From Sapria himalayana (taxonomy: Eukaryota; Streptophyta; Magnoliopsida; Malpighiales; Rafflesiaceae): DNA of 64,000 bases. Where the stretch lies: assembly GCA_029783825.1 (NCBI GenBank), contig JAREIK010002635.1, positions 784,350-848,349 of the forward strand, in the 5' to 3' direction. The notes below the pieces were generated by a model. The model ran no database searches and had not been told where the DNA came from. It saw only the letters and a list, made by a program, of their open reading frames with translations. A program made the translations under genes and the position numbers. This document shows positions 1 through 11,493 of the stretch, one piece after another. How positions within the stretch are numbered: position 1 is the first letter of the stretch; every line of letters starts with the position of its first letter.

Positions 1-1226
1 ACAGAAAGATCCAAAGTCAAAGCTATATTTTCTCTAATAATCTCAGCCCAAACCTATTTGTCACCCAAAAATATATATACGAACTTCAGTAGTATGAAAG
101 CATTTTAAAAACTAATAAAAAATAAAAATCCTAGAGATGTCAAAGAAAAATCGATACAATATATATTTTGTGAAAAAATATATACATATAGGAATGCATA
201 TAATACTGACAACCTTTAAAGATGCATTAGATCTCAAACAAATTCAACTAAGCAGCAATATATTTCAAGTTATACCATAATAATTTAAAAAAAAAACATT
301 ATCAAACTGATTATGATCATGAATTTTTCAATTATATTTTTGGAAAATCAAATGATAGCCAATATTATGCACACATACTTCCAACCTACTTATTATAAGA
401 TTTTAAAATCTACATATAGGAATAACATAATAAAATATTATAAGTTAAAAAAATAATTAATAATTAATTAATTTAAAAAATATAATAAAATGACGTCCAT
501 GGTATTCAATATTTGAACTAATCACGATGATGCATCATTGTATGTCTCACGGCCCACTTGCAGATTCAAAATAAAAGCTTAAAAAAAATCAAGATTTACT
601 AAGATCTTCCATCTTCATGATAGTTCTGTTACAGATAAGTGATGAAAATCTTTATAGTATATAATATTTAAAAAATAAAATATTTAATATTATTTTTAAT
701 AATTTTTCTAATAATAAAATAACTATAAGTATATTTGTTAGAACCATAAAAAATTAGTCATTTGATAAAATTTTTTATATTAAATGTATATTTCACATAA
801 TTAACTCAATAGCACAGACAACAAAAAATTTTGCCGTCTCTGTTTATCTGTGAGCCTAAAAAAATTTCAAACAGATATGAGATACCATTAAAATTATACA
901 TGTCTTTATGTTATAGTCATATATTGGCTATCAATATATAATATCTGACTATGTCAATAATAAAAATAACGAACTTAAAAAAATTTATATTTTATTTGAA
1001 TTTAAATTTTCAATCCAAAAGGTCAAAATAATACGATATGGTTCATGCCAGCACAAACCGACACAACTTGGTATAACCCGACATAACTCGCCATTTTGTG
1101 GGCTAAATGAGCCATGCTGAGCCAAGTGGAATCTATCTTATGTCAAGCTTAGTATGACATGGTGACACAACTAGATCAATCTAAAACAGGCTATGCTTGC
1201 ACGAAAAAGCATGTTTGACACATCTA
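1..1226 (+). mobile_element. hAT element copy 4, 5' end cut by window edge, internally deleted
   Basis: The window opens inside the N-terminal transposase coding region of a hAT element. Recognisable pieces follow in order: the segment after the BED finger (around 215-260), the stretch reading like IMHTYFQPTYYKI (about 365-410), the CHVINL-like segment (about 785-815) and the DYVNN-like segment (about 945-975). Reading frames are wrecked by stops and indels. A piece of about 70 bp between the CHVINL and the following block is missing, and everything after the DYVNN block (rest of the RNase H fold, dimerisation domain) has been lost. The sequence then jumps to GC-richer subterminal DNA (about 1035-1210) and ends in a right inverted terminus, TTTGACACATCTA, at 1214-1226. 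The left terminus lies outside the window, so no target duplication can be tested. Confidence 0.8.
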
Positions 1227-1551
1227 GTAGTCAATATGTTTCTCTCAATACTCAGTAAAACTCTCTACCAACTCTTTAAAAATAATTGTCAACATCTCTC
1301 TCTGATATATTTTTTCTTATTTCAATATTTGTATTATAAGAAAAATATCATGTATCTATATACTAACATCATATAAATGCTCTCGTGATTAGCACCAACA
1401 GTGAATTGGTGTCACATACAAATATTAATTCTAATTATAAACTAATGTCATAAAAAAATATTAACATCAAAGCAGTGTCACACATTGCACCAACGATATA
1501 TAACACAATTATTTACCTTCTTAGCCAAAATGAATCAAGTTGTGCACTGTA
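1227..1551. other. AT-rich spacer, nothing recognised
   Basis: About 325 bases between hAT copy 4 and miniature element A. I see no open reading frame, terminal repeat or known retrotransposon motif here. Confidence 0.5.
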
Positions 1552-1961
1552 TATAGCGTCTAAGAAGCATGGACACGAACACGGGGATACGACACAACAG
1601 GATACGGGAACACGGCAAATTCTAAAAAACTAGGATATAGATACGACTAGGATACAGCATGATAAAAAAAATAAAATTAAAAATAAAAATTATTTTTTTA
1701 TAAATATTAGGTATTTTATAAAATAAAGTAAATTAAATTAAATTAAAATATTTTATATATAAAATAAATATATATTATTTATTTTATATGATAAAAATAT
1801 TTTATTTTATTTTATTTTATAAGATAATATTTATAATTATATTATATAAAAATATATTTTTTTATTTTATAAAATAAAAATATTTTATTTTATAAAATAA
1901 AAATATTTTATTTTATTTTATAAAACTATTTTATTTTATGCCACATCCCCACACAAATATG

Positions 1962-2130
1962 CCCGCTCCTGCCTCCCCCTCAAATCATGCCCGCCCCTGC
2001 CTCTCCCCTCAAATCGCGCCGCCCCTTCCTCTCCCCTCAAATCGCACCCGCTCCTGCCTCACCCTCAAATCGCGCCGCCCCTTCCTCTCCCCTCAAATCA
2101 CACCCGCTCCTGCCTCACCCTCAAATCGCG
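1962..2130. repeat. Minisatellite in element A, about 6 units of 28-29 bp
   Basis: Six tandem units, each built on CCCGC(C/T)CCTGCCTC followed by CCCTCAAATCGCG. Two unit variants alternate (CCCGCTCCTGCC and CCGCCCCTTCC forms), which suggests that dimers were duplicated. The same core recurs in elements B and C. Confidence 0.85.
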
Positions 2131-2145
2131 CCCGCCCTCTGCCGG

Positions 2146-2179
2146 TGGCCAACGTCGCCCATACGGCAACGTTGGCCAC
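2146..2179. repeat. GC-rich inverted repeat in element A
   Basis: TGGCCAACGTCGCC and GGCAACGTTGGCCA face each other across a short loop and can form a hairpin. The equivalent position in element B (about 10549-10583) keeps a similar pair, so the structure is part of the family. Confidence 0.6.
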
Positions 2180-2372
2180 CCAATGTAGCCTGACGTCGAG
2201 CACTATAGACATGGATACAGCTGCCGACACAACCATCCGATACGCCACATAGCGTATCAGATACGAATTGATCAATGATATGCTACGTGGCGTATAGGAC
2301 ACGTATCCGTGCCGTGTCCGTGTCGTGTCCAGGTGTCGGACACGTGGACACAGCCGTGTCCTTGCATAGCGT

Positions 2373-3666
2373 ATTCTATTAGATGCAACTCATGCACACA
2401 CTCAATCCACTGCACACCATTGCACATCAAACAGACCCCACTACACATGTCCACCAGACACACTCTTATCACACATTTTGTTCGACACTGATAATCAATA
2501 ATGTGTTGTTGCCAACTCACACTTTTGTATTGATGTCAATGTGGGTTGGCATCCATGATACACATTAACATCAACAATGGGTTGACCTTACTATTTAATC
2601 ATTTGCTTCATCGCTTTTAGTGTTTGCATTTCTTTGTCTTGATACTATGAAGAAATGTAAACCCTCAACACAATAATGAAAAATCATAAGATATACAAAT
2701 AAGATACACTTATAAATACTAGGCTACTTGGATTGGAGCAAACTACATATTATGCACCCGTTAATAATATAAAGTACATAAAAAATAATATAATATAATA
2801 TAATATAAATCATAACAATGCTTAATAGAATCTTCGGATCAAACCAATTTAACCTAACTTAAAAGAGGGTCATAGAAAAACATCACGAAAGATAAGCCCA
2901 TTGATGGTACTTAAAACTCTATTATGTCTAATTCATTCATGTAATAATTTAAGCTAAATTTTATAAATAAGAGTTCAAGAACAGGGACAGAAAAATTTAA
3001 TGAACTCTCCAAAATTCAGATGCTTATTTGGAAAAGTATAGCACATTTGCACATTCTTAAGTAATCTTTAAAAAATGTTCGCAACAATCAAAGGCTATTA
3101 GCAGCCATTGGTGATATTCAAAGGTCGTCCAAGGAACACACCGACAACTCAAAAAAATCATACTCTCATTTATTTGATAGATGAAGATAAAAAATTAAAT
3201 GATTAATTAGAAAAAAAAATGATGCAGCTTATAGATGTGCAAGCAATGATGGATAAGATAATGACTTCATGAATTTACTAGTAATATATTTTTAATCCAA
3301 TATTTTGTATTTTTTAGAATTTCATTAATATTTTTCATAGTTATGGATGTAATAACAATGATGAAGAATAATGACTTTATGAATTTACATGTTAGCGATG
3401 TGTTTTTAATCCATTATATTTGTATATTTCATAGTTATATTGCATTTTTTTTAAATATTTCTTTGTTATTTTATCATAATGTATTGATATATTTCAAATA
3501 ATAAAAATAACAATTATTTTATTTAAATTGAAATTAGGATATATGCTTAATACAGATATATAATTATAAAATATATTTATTAAAAAATAAATTGGAAAAA
3601 AACTACACAAATATTCATTTAATTTAACTATAACATACACAAGCATTACTTATATAAAGACCAAAG
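2373..3666. other. Decayed intergenic DNA with a local duplication
   Basis: I find no coding region. Between about 3262 and 3445 two stretches repeat each other (GACTTCATGAATTTAC near 3262 and GACTTTATGAATTTAC near 3371, each followed by a TTTTTAATCCA motif), an imperfect direct duplication of roughly 110-bp period. The rest is unclassified AT-rich sequence. Confidence 0.5.
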
Positions 3667-3834
3667 TAGAGGTGTCAAACGTGCCGGGCCGGCCCGGCAC
3701 GTTTTTAAACCGTGCCCGGGTTAGAATCTGCTCGTGCCGTGCCGTGGCACGGCACGCCGGCACGGGTTCGTCCCGTGCCGGTTCACGCGTGGGGCGTGGG
3801 CGTGAGTCGTGACCCGTCCCGTGCTGGTTCACGT
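3667..3834 (+). mobile_element. Left-end fragment of a hAT element
   Basis: Begins with TAGAGGTGTCAAACGTGCC and continues with GGCCGGCCCGGCACG-type subterminal repeats, then stops abruptly where AT-rich DNA resumes. No matching right terminus (TTTGACACCTCTA) follows nearby, so this is a truncated end and not a complete miniature element. Confidence 0.75.
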
Positions 3835-4433
3835 TTTAATTACATTCACATTTCATGCACTTACAATACTAGATATGTATCAATGTCATTGTGTCAACCC
3901 ATGGAGACCACCATCATGAGCCACCAATGAGTTCTGGGTCACCAAAATCATATCATTACACATCCAATGACTACAAACCAAGAATCTCCGAAAAATACTC
4001 ATTGACTACTAACTTGTGCCTCAAAAGTAAGGTGGTACTACCATCACCACAAACAATTGCCCACACATATTATTCCCGGCACTGGTGGAAGATGTATTTT
4101 CGCCCACACAACCCAACACCACCATCCAGATGTTGGTGGCCGATTAGGGTTTCAGCTCTAGGTGACATTCGGGAAGGGGGAGAAAAAAAAAAGAGAAAAA
4201 TAAACTTTAAAAATGTAAAACTATTTTGAAAGTACAATACCCACAATTCATATGTCGGATACTCTCAAACAATGAAAAAAAAACAAACAAAAATTAAAAT
4301 CAAACATTAACAAGAATTATCCATAATTGGCACAATACAGCTAGTTATTTATTTAGGAATTAGGTTGAAAAGATATGTAAACATTCTTAACTAGACCAGG
4401 TACACACATGAAGAAAGAGAAAAAAAAATATAC
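3835..4433. other. AT-rich stretch with a possible LTR-like segment
   Basis: No gene is supported. About 4180-4330 (an A-rich run, then GGATACTCTCAAACAATGAAAA) resembles segments near 46140-46190 and 49070-49130 that I place in probable copia LTRs. It may be a solo LTR remnant. Confidence 0.3.
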
Positions 4434-5170
4434 AAATCAATCATTCCAAAGTGCAGTGTTGTGAGTTCAATCAAAACTAGCAAGCTCAAAACACATTTGG
4501 TAAGAGAAAAAAAATACATTGGCAAACAACTATCCGGGATCATTGAACCAAGGTAGTACTGACAATTCATTGAAAACCAATATTTTGCATTGCTCGGCCT
4601 AGCCCACAAACTAAAAAAAAATAGCCCGGCCCAATATTTTTCCAAGAGCTTTTTTGTATAATTTTTTTATCCCAAAGTCATTATAACTTTTGCAACATTT
4701 AGCTCATATAGCCTTAGAGACCTATGCTGGGAAGACACGTAGTCATTATAATTTTTTGTAGTCATTATAACCCTTGCAACATGTAGTCATTATGATTTTT
4801 TGTAGTCATTATAACATTTGCAACAGTCATTAAAAAAAATAACCTGACTCAATTGAAAAACAGTCATTTTTTTCCAAGAGCTGGGAAGACATGATCTGAT
4901 AGTGAAACTTGTCTGGCCAGGCATGCCCAGCTTGGAGCCTATTCGCAAGGTAGAACCTAACTGTGATGGATCAAAGGGAGGGCCCACTGGGTCCCAGCTT
5001 AAGAGACCTGTGCTGGATCAATCAGGCCCAATTTTTTAGTCTGCCCAAATATCCACCACTAGATAAAGGACAAAAAAAAAAAACATGCTAAATTAATCAT
5101 TCCATAAATGTAGGGTTGCAAGTTCTCATCAAAGTGGGCAAATTTGAAAAACATTCAAGGAAAAAAAAAT
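4434..5170. repeat. Tandemly rearranged segment
   Basis: Two stretches (about 4434-4525 and 5090-5170) are imperfect direct copies of each other: both contain AATCATTCCA, a TTG(T/C)(G/A)AGTTC motif and end in AAAAAATACATTG. Between them, TAGTCATTATAATTTTTTG-like units recur from about 4674 to 4840, and CCAAGAGCT occurs twice. The ORFs crossing it (for example 4790-4987 on the minus strand) show no family resemblance and are rejected as genes. Confidence 0.6.
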
Positions 5171-6889
5171 ACATTGATATCAAGGATGATGTATAATTTT
5201 GAGATGCCTTTTAAAAAGGCAGGGCCATCCTTATCCAAAAGGTGAAATTTTCCAGTGTTTAATTTACTACATGTCAGACTACAGCAAGAGAAACCAGAAA
5301 AAAAATTATCGCTAACAATAATTGATAGCCAAAAGCATTTTTTAAAAGATCATTAATGCTTTAAATTAAAAATGATTTGTCAATAATAGAACATGAACGT
5401 TAACACAACATGACCAAATCTAGTCAATCCAAAAGCAAATTTATCATGTAGCATTCAAAGGTTACCTGTTATGGAAGTGCTGAAATTCTCTTGGCATATT
5501 CTGCATTGTGCTTCACCAATCAAGTTCTTTATATCACTGGAACAAAGTAATGACAAAGTAGTTAATATGATGGAATGATGTACAATATTAAAAATATCTA
5601 ATCACACAAATTTTGATAAACTAAAAAAAAAAAATTGGTCCAGTATAGCACCATATTTTTTGAAAGAAAAGGAATGAAAACTAACACAAAATTCATTCAT
5701 TCATAATAGATGCATGATGAAGAGGTTATATAGAAAACACAAATATTAGGAGCATTCAAACATCAAGCAAAAGCACTTCTCTAATAAAATGTTATGCACA
5801 GTAAAGTCTTGGAAAAAAAAAAATTGCAGTCCCATGACAGCAACATATGATGTAAAATAATAAAATGATCATCTATCTATTATTTTTAGCTTATTCATGA
5901 AATAGCAAATTAAAAACAATGTCAAATTATTTTAATGACACGATAGAGAATACTCAAGTGAAAAATAAAAAATAAACTCATTCACAAGTTTAATCCAAAA
6001 GAGCCCACACGAGATTACCATCATAACTTTGTTTACATCTACATTGGATTTAGAATCGATATCTTATCTTACTTTTCTACAAGACAATATTTTTCCACAA
6101 GAATATACATATATTTTTAGTAAATCTCTTTTCAAAGTTAGTCGATGCATAGCATGAATTTGCAAAATTAAGAAAAAAATAAATAATTATGTTATATTAA
6201 TTAGCACAGGGGACTAATAAACATCATCATGAAAATATATTATGAAAATCTTAAGTAATTAATTATGTTGACCGCACAGGTAAATTAATCTACTAATTAT
6301 AACTGTTATAAAATAATCCTAAAAAATAAATAAAATAATACTCATAATAAATCAATATATCAAATATTCTTATGTAAGACAAAAAAAATGAATAATACAC
6401 GAGTCAGATGTTCCTATCAAAACTATAAATAGCATCAAATAAAAATAATTTAATTAATTATAACATCCATGTCAAACATATGCGTATAAGTCTATCACAC
6501 TGAGCTAGAAAGAAAGAAAAATAAGCTGATACCTCTTTAAACCTTTGTAAAAAAGATTATTGCCTGCTCTGTTGTATAAATGTATGTTATAGCAATATTT
6601 TTATTATTAATCTTTTCATTAAAAAGTAGTTCCTTTCTATGTGTTTCGTAAATACTTGAAACATCATATTAAAGATTATTTACATCAATGCCTAATTATT
6701 AGAGCAAAAAAAGAGTAGAAAAAGATATTTGATTTCCTAGAATGAATGATGGATCCAAGATATCTCACAAATAATTATCATAAATACTTTATATTTTTTT
6801 ATACTAAATCTTGAAATAATTGTCTCTTATATTACTAAAATATAAGATTACCTTTAAAAAAGTGCAAAATCATATAATAAATCATCTCT
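5171..6889. other. AT-rich decayed DNA, nothing recognised
   Basis: About 1.7 kb without a reading frame of note, terminal repeats or motifs I can name. It lies just below a minus-strand copia remnant and may contain its 3' LTR, but I cannot show that from this sequence. Confidence 0.4.
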
Positions 6890-7480
6890 CTATACATGTT
6901 GGGGCCCAACTGGAATATGAATATTTATAACCAACTATAAGTATTCATGTTCCCTGAAAGAAATCCCAAATCATACAGACTTTTTACATATCTTATCACT
7001 ATGTCAAAATAAACTATATTTGGTCAGATTATAATCGGATTAACTAATCTTTAATATCATTCTCCTATAATTATAAATAATTAAATCAACTAATAAGTCA
7101 TAACAGAAGTGAAATCAATATCTCAATTAATAAGAAGATTTATCAGAACAAATTATAAAACTAATATCTATAAAGTATTAAATACATATTTTTTCTGTGA
7201 TAAAATGATATCCCCTTAAAACAAGTTAACTTTATGCTAAAAAATTTTTGAGTCTTTCAATATCTTTCGTCTGAAATTGTGCTTGAAGGTATTTCTAATA
7301 TTTGATGATTTCAGCCGAGCTCCTCCAAAAAGAAAGAAAAAAGTCAATTACACATAAATAACAACACTTGTAACCAGATTGTCTATATGCACCTCAATCT
7401 TTGATGTCATCGTGAAAAAATATATCATTCATGTCTAAATGATATTTTTCTAATTATGAGATATTACAAAGAAATATAAA
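6890..7480 (-). pseudogene. Ty1/copia reverse transcriptase/RNase H remnant
   Basis: Read on the minus strand, about 7370-7450 gives an LDMNDIFFHDDIK-like peptide, a decayed form of the copia RT block usually seen as LDVKNAFLHGDLEEEVY. It is followed by an AEIIKYQKYLQAQFQTKDI-like stretch (about 7240-7310), matching the RT segment before the GDLRYFLG block. Further on (about 7000-7070) is a decayed RT-to-RNase H linker of the RRMIGKLIYLTNTRPDI type. Stops and frameshifts occur every few codons. It belongs to the same broad family as the minus-strand remnants at 20200-23290 and 46500-48050. Inactive. Confidence 0.6.
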
Positions 7481-8372
7481 TTTGTAGCATGGTTATCTTG
7501 ATCACTACCAGTCTGAGTGATGATTTCACTACAAATTTTATCTAGGTTATTTTCCTATTTAGACAATTTTTTATAGTGAACATCCACTTATAACCAACAA
7601 AAAAACTTCCCAAAGATCATTGCACTAGTTTCTATATTTTATTTGAGTTGAGGGCATGCATCTCTTCTATCATGACTTGACATCATCCATGATGAGATAA
7701 TATCTTATAAAAACACTTGAATATCCTAGTACAATTAAGAAAAAAAAATAATATTAAAATATGATAAATTATATAAAATCAAATGCTAAGAATATCTCAT
7801 TTGTACTTTTCTAAGAGCAATCAAAAAAAAATATTAGAGAAATTATTTACAAAATTAATTGATTTCTCAAAAAACTTGTCTCTAGTCTATACAGACTAGA
7901 CATATGTCTTTCAGCTTGTATAAACTCTAAGTCATATGTGATCAAATTTCCTAGTTACCGATACAATATGAGTATATATTGGTGAAGGATCATCAAATAT
8001 CTAATTTTGAACTTAAATATTTTAATCGAGTTATTATTATTATCAATATCTAGATTAAAATTATTATCATTAAAAATTACTATTTGTTATTTTTAAATTT
8101 TATTTATATTTCAAAATTTAAAAAATTTAATAATTTTAAAATTTTAAATATTATTAATTATAACACGAATTAATAAACAGAAAACAAATATGTATTATAT
8201 CAATATAAATTTATTTGAACAACAGTCATAGTCTACTTTTTTTTAAAACTATCTGACTTAGCTCATAGCACAAAACAAATATCAAATACAAAGCATAACA
8301 AATAATAAGAGAGATATGAGAAAAAATAAAATAAATTTGATAAATATCAAAAAATAATAATTTTATATTTAT
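7481..8372. other. Flank of the copia remnant, AT-rich
   Basis: About 7860-7960 is similar to about 21590-21690 (shared CATCTCTAGTTTA and related words), so it probably belongs to the same minus-strand copia family. Nothing else is recognisable. Confidence 0.35.
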
Positions 8373-8434
8373 AAAAAAATTATATTAAATAATATATATA
8401 TATATATATATATATTATTTAATATAATTTTTTT
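8373..8434. repeat. Perfect 62-bp AT palindrome with (TA)n core
   Basis: Two 31-base arms, starting AAAAAAATTATATTAAAT and ending in its exact reverse complement, meet at 8403/8404 with no loop. The core is a TA dinucleotide run. It sits at the inner edge of an inverted hAT end fragment and could extrude as a cruciform. Confidence 0.95.
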
Positions 8435-8832
8435 AATAAATAAAATGGGCATCAATCTAACTATCGGATTTCTATCATGTCGCCATTGGAATAAAATCCA
8501 ACGACTACAAAAAATACTAAAAAAATGATATTGTTTTTTTAATTGACAACATAAGTGACAAATGTGACCGATCACTTTCGATGTCAAGACCCATTATGTA
8601 AATGTAATGGGCAGCTACGGGACCAAGTTTTTTTAAAAACCTATCCATGACCCATCACTCATGACCCGTGCCTGGTCACGGGTCACAGAGTTTGTGGACA
8701 GTGCTAATGGGCTAGTCATGCGGGTTGTGTATGGCTCGACGTGAGGCACGATTGGTCCCGGCTTAGCACGATTATTTTAGATCATACCTTATGTCGTGTT
8801 CAAGTCGCCCGACCCTGTTGACAACTCTACTT
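8435..8832 (-). mobile_element. Inverted hAT-like end fragment (second subfamily)
   Basis: Read on the minus strand it starts at 8832 with TAGAGTTGTCAACAGGGTC, a recognisable variant of the hAT terminus. GC-richer subterminal DNA follows, then a GCCCATTACATTTA-type motif and the TTGGATTTTATTCCAA-type inverted repeat that also lies inside hAT copy 1. Related pieces occur at about 18780-19218 (same orientation) and 55674-56030 (opposite). It abuts hAT copy 5 exactly where the 5' half of copy 5 is missing, so it either inserted there with loss of DNA or marks an inversion breakpoint. Confidence 0.6.
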
Positions 8833-9961
8833 TGAGAGAAAAGACAACCAAATTAATTACTATTATGAGTCTTTCAATTTGATTTTTAGAGATCCTATGA
8901 TAATAAATATTATCCAAACCTACTTATAACCTATTTATCAAAGAATTCTTAGGTCAGCTAATAAGACAGACATAAGAAAATAATATAAATAATATAATAA
9001 TTAATAATTAATAAATTTAGGAAATATAATATAATAGTATCCATAAAGTCTAACATGTGAACTAGTCGTGATTACGCATCATTCACATATTTCACCACCC
9101 ACAATATAAATTCTAAGTAAAAACTAAATAATAATATTTTAATATTTTTTGAGATCTTTTATCCTTACAATGACACTGTCATAGTTGAGAGTGTGACAAA
9201 GATCGTTATGGAATATGACATTCAAAATAAAAATTTTAGTATTATTTTTAGAATTATTAGAGGTGACCCATTAGATACAAGTTTTCATGTCATATATGTG
9301 TGTCATATAATTAACCTAATAGTATAAATAAGAATAAAAATTATTTCCACCAAATTAGAAGAAAAAAATTCACTAAATATTTTGAGACACCTAACAAACA
9401 ACAAGAATTTAATAATGTATATTTGTTAGTGAGCCTAAAAACTAAAAAACCAAATTGATATAAGACATCATTAGAATTATATTTACATGATATTAGAGTC
9501 ATATATTATATATCAACATGTAATATCCAACTATATCCATAATATAAGCGACATGTTTATTACTGATGATTAAAATTATGATACAAAATTTTTTTTATAA
9601 AATTCCTAAAAAATATTATGATATGATGAACATGTGTTTGTTTGTATACACTCTCATCACGTACATTGCACTTAAGTACATATACAACATTAGTAATATG
9701 TTTAGCAAGTATAGAGAAACTATATTTAACATCATGACTGTTAAGATAAAAAATAAGTATTTAAAATATAAATTCTTCATTCTAACTTTGTATTACTTGA
9801 TTATCTGTATAGATCTTAGGATTAAAATGTAATTAATAAAAAATATATTAAGATACATATCTACTTATATAAACTAAGTAGACGAATATAAAAATTTTAT
9901 TCACAAAAAATTAACAAACATATTTATATGTTATGATACTAGGTATAATAGTTATAGCGCG

Positions 9962-10742
9962 CTAAGAAGCACGGACACAGACACGAGGAAACAACACGAC
10001 AGGATACTGGAACATGATAAATTCTAAAAAACTAGGATACGGATACGTCTGAGATACGGCATGATAAACAAAATAAAATTAAAAATTAAAATTATTTTCT
10101 TTATAAATATTAGGTATTTAATAAAATAAAATAAATTAAATTAAATTAAAATATTTTAGTTTATAAAATAAATATATATTTTTTTATTTTATAAAATAAA
10201 AATATTGTATTTTATTTTATTTTATAAGATAATATTTATAATTATTTTATTTTATTACATAATATTTTAAAATTATCTTATATTATATAAAAATATATTT
10301 TTTTTATTTTATAAAATAAAAATATTTTATTTTATTATAGCGCCCGCTTGCCTCCCCCCCCCCCTCAATTCCCTCCCATCCCCTGCCTCCCCTCCCCCTC
10401 AATTCATGCCTGCCCCTTGCCTTCCTCCCTCAATTCGCGCCCGCCCCCTGCCTCCCCCCTCAAATCGTGCCCGCCCTCTGCCTCCCCCCTCAAATCGTGC
10501 CCGCCCTCTGCCTCCCCCCTCAAATTGTGCCCGCCGCCTGCGTCGAGTGCCCAACGTCGCCCATGCGACGACGTTGGCCACTGGACGTCCGATACGTCAC
10601 GTGGCGTATCGGATACAGATTGATCAATGATACGTCACGTAGCGTATCGGACACGTTTTCATGCCGTGTCCGTACCATGTCCACGTGTCCAGGTGTCGGA
10701 CACGTGGATACAACTATAGGAAGCCGTGTCCGTACTTCCTTA
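9962..10742. mobile_element. Miniature hAT-like element B with minisatellite, inserted in hAT copy 5
   Basis: A 781-bp element with the same design as element A: CTAAGAAGCACGGACAC at the left, an AT-only palindromic block (about 10070-10340), a GC minisatellite (10343-10529), a hairpin (about 10549-10583), CACGTGGCGTATCGG-type repeats, and GTGTCCGTACTTCCTTA at the right. Flanks ATAGCGCG (9954-9961) and ATAGCGAG (10743-10750) match at 7 of 8. The transposase frame of hAT copy 5 reads YDTRYNSYS up to the left flank and continues past the right flank, so the insertion is later than copy 5. Confidence 0.8.
10343..10529. repeat. Minisatellite in element B, 6-7 units of about 30 bp
   Basis: The last three units (from about 10440) are nearly identical 30-mers of the form CCCGCCCTCTGCCTCCCCCC followed by TCAAATCGTG. 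The first units are more divergent and contain a run of 12 C. Proline/serine-rich ORFs read through it are artefacts. Confidence 0.85.
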
Positions 10743-11028
10743 ATAGCGAGGCTCTGAGTATGAACATGATATCATATTTAGAAATGATGCATTTTATATT
10801 CTGTTACCAAGGAACAAACACTAAGATTGTCCGTCGATTAATAACGAGTTGTCTTAATACTAAAATATCAATTACTACTTTATCTTATTATATAATGATA
10901 ATAAGAATTTAAATATTAAGTTGATAGAAATCATACAAATTCATATGTAACATATTATCTAAGATGATAAGCAATCTACTAGTCTCTTTAGTATCTAGCA
11001 TAGCATCAAAATCTTTTTTTTTTGTGAC

Positions 11029-11493
11029 ATGAGATGTCAAATGGGTTTGGCCGAGCCAATCTAGCCCATTTTTTTAGGCCCACCGAGTTGGCATGTCGTG
11101 CCAGGCACGGCACGTTTCTTTGAAGGCAAGCCCGACACAGGCCAGCAGCCCAAAAACCTCCTAGGTTCGAGTCAGTCTAATTTTTAAAATTTTAGGATTT
11201 CAGTACCACGCCACTGTCGCCCATCAGGCATCGCCGTGTCGTTCCCTAGTCAGACATCGCTCGGTGCATGGTCACCCATGTCATGCACACGTATCAAGCA
11301 CTCGTGTCGTGCCTGGCAAGGCACGCGGGCCAAAAACTCTCGGCACGGCACGGCATGACTCATGCCAAGGGTGCACCCGGCACAAGCCCGGGCCCAAGCA
11401 CACTACAATAGCGTGTCGTGCCGGGCCAAGCACACCTGAAACGGGTCAGGTTTTGGATCAGGCCAAGGCTACCCAGCCCTTTTGATACCTCTA
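11029..11493 (+). mobile_element. Non-autonomous hAT nested in copy 5
   Basis: A 465-bp GC-rich element starting ATGAGATGTCAAATGGGT and ending CCCTTTTGATACCTCTA, variants of the family termini. Flanks TTTGTGAC (11021-11028) and TTTGTGGC (11494-11501) match at 7 of 8. Its interior consists of CGGCACGGCACG-type subterminal repeats from both ends joined directly. The ORF at 11264-11485 is a chance frame through these repeats. The host frame continues on both sides, which confirms the insertion point. Confidence 0.8.

Larger units (their letters stand above)
1560..2364. mobile_element. Miniature hAT-like element A carrying a GC minisatellite
   Basis: An 805-bp non-coding element. It starts with CTAAGAAGCATGGACACG and ends in GTGTCC-type sequence in inverted orientation. 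Flanking octamers TATAGCGT (1552-1559) and CATAGCGT (2365-2372) match at 7 of 8 bases, which fits an 8-bp target duplication and therefore the hAT superfamily. Internal order: inverted terminus, an AT-only block of TTTTATTTTATAAAATAAAA-like palindromic sequence (about 1670-1938), a minisatellite (1962-2130), a GC-rich hairpin (about 2146-2178), CACGTGGCGTAT-type repeats, and the second terminus. The right terminus has lost the final CTTCTTAG seen in copy C. No transposase is present. Copies B (9962-10742) and C (15277-16171) share the whole layout. ORFs read through the minisatellite are chance products. Confidence 0.75.

Noticed and set aside
10348..10757. Proline-rich ORFs resembling extensin fragments
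   Set aside because: Translation of the minisatellite and terminal repeats of element B; the same region is open on both strands.
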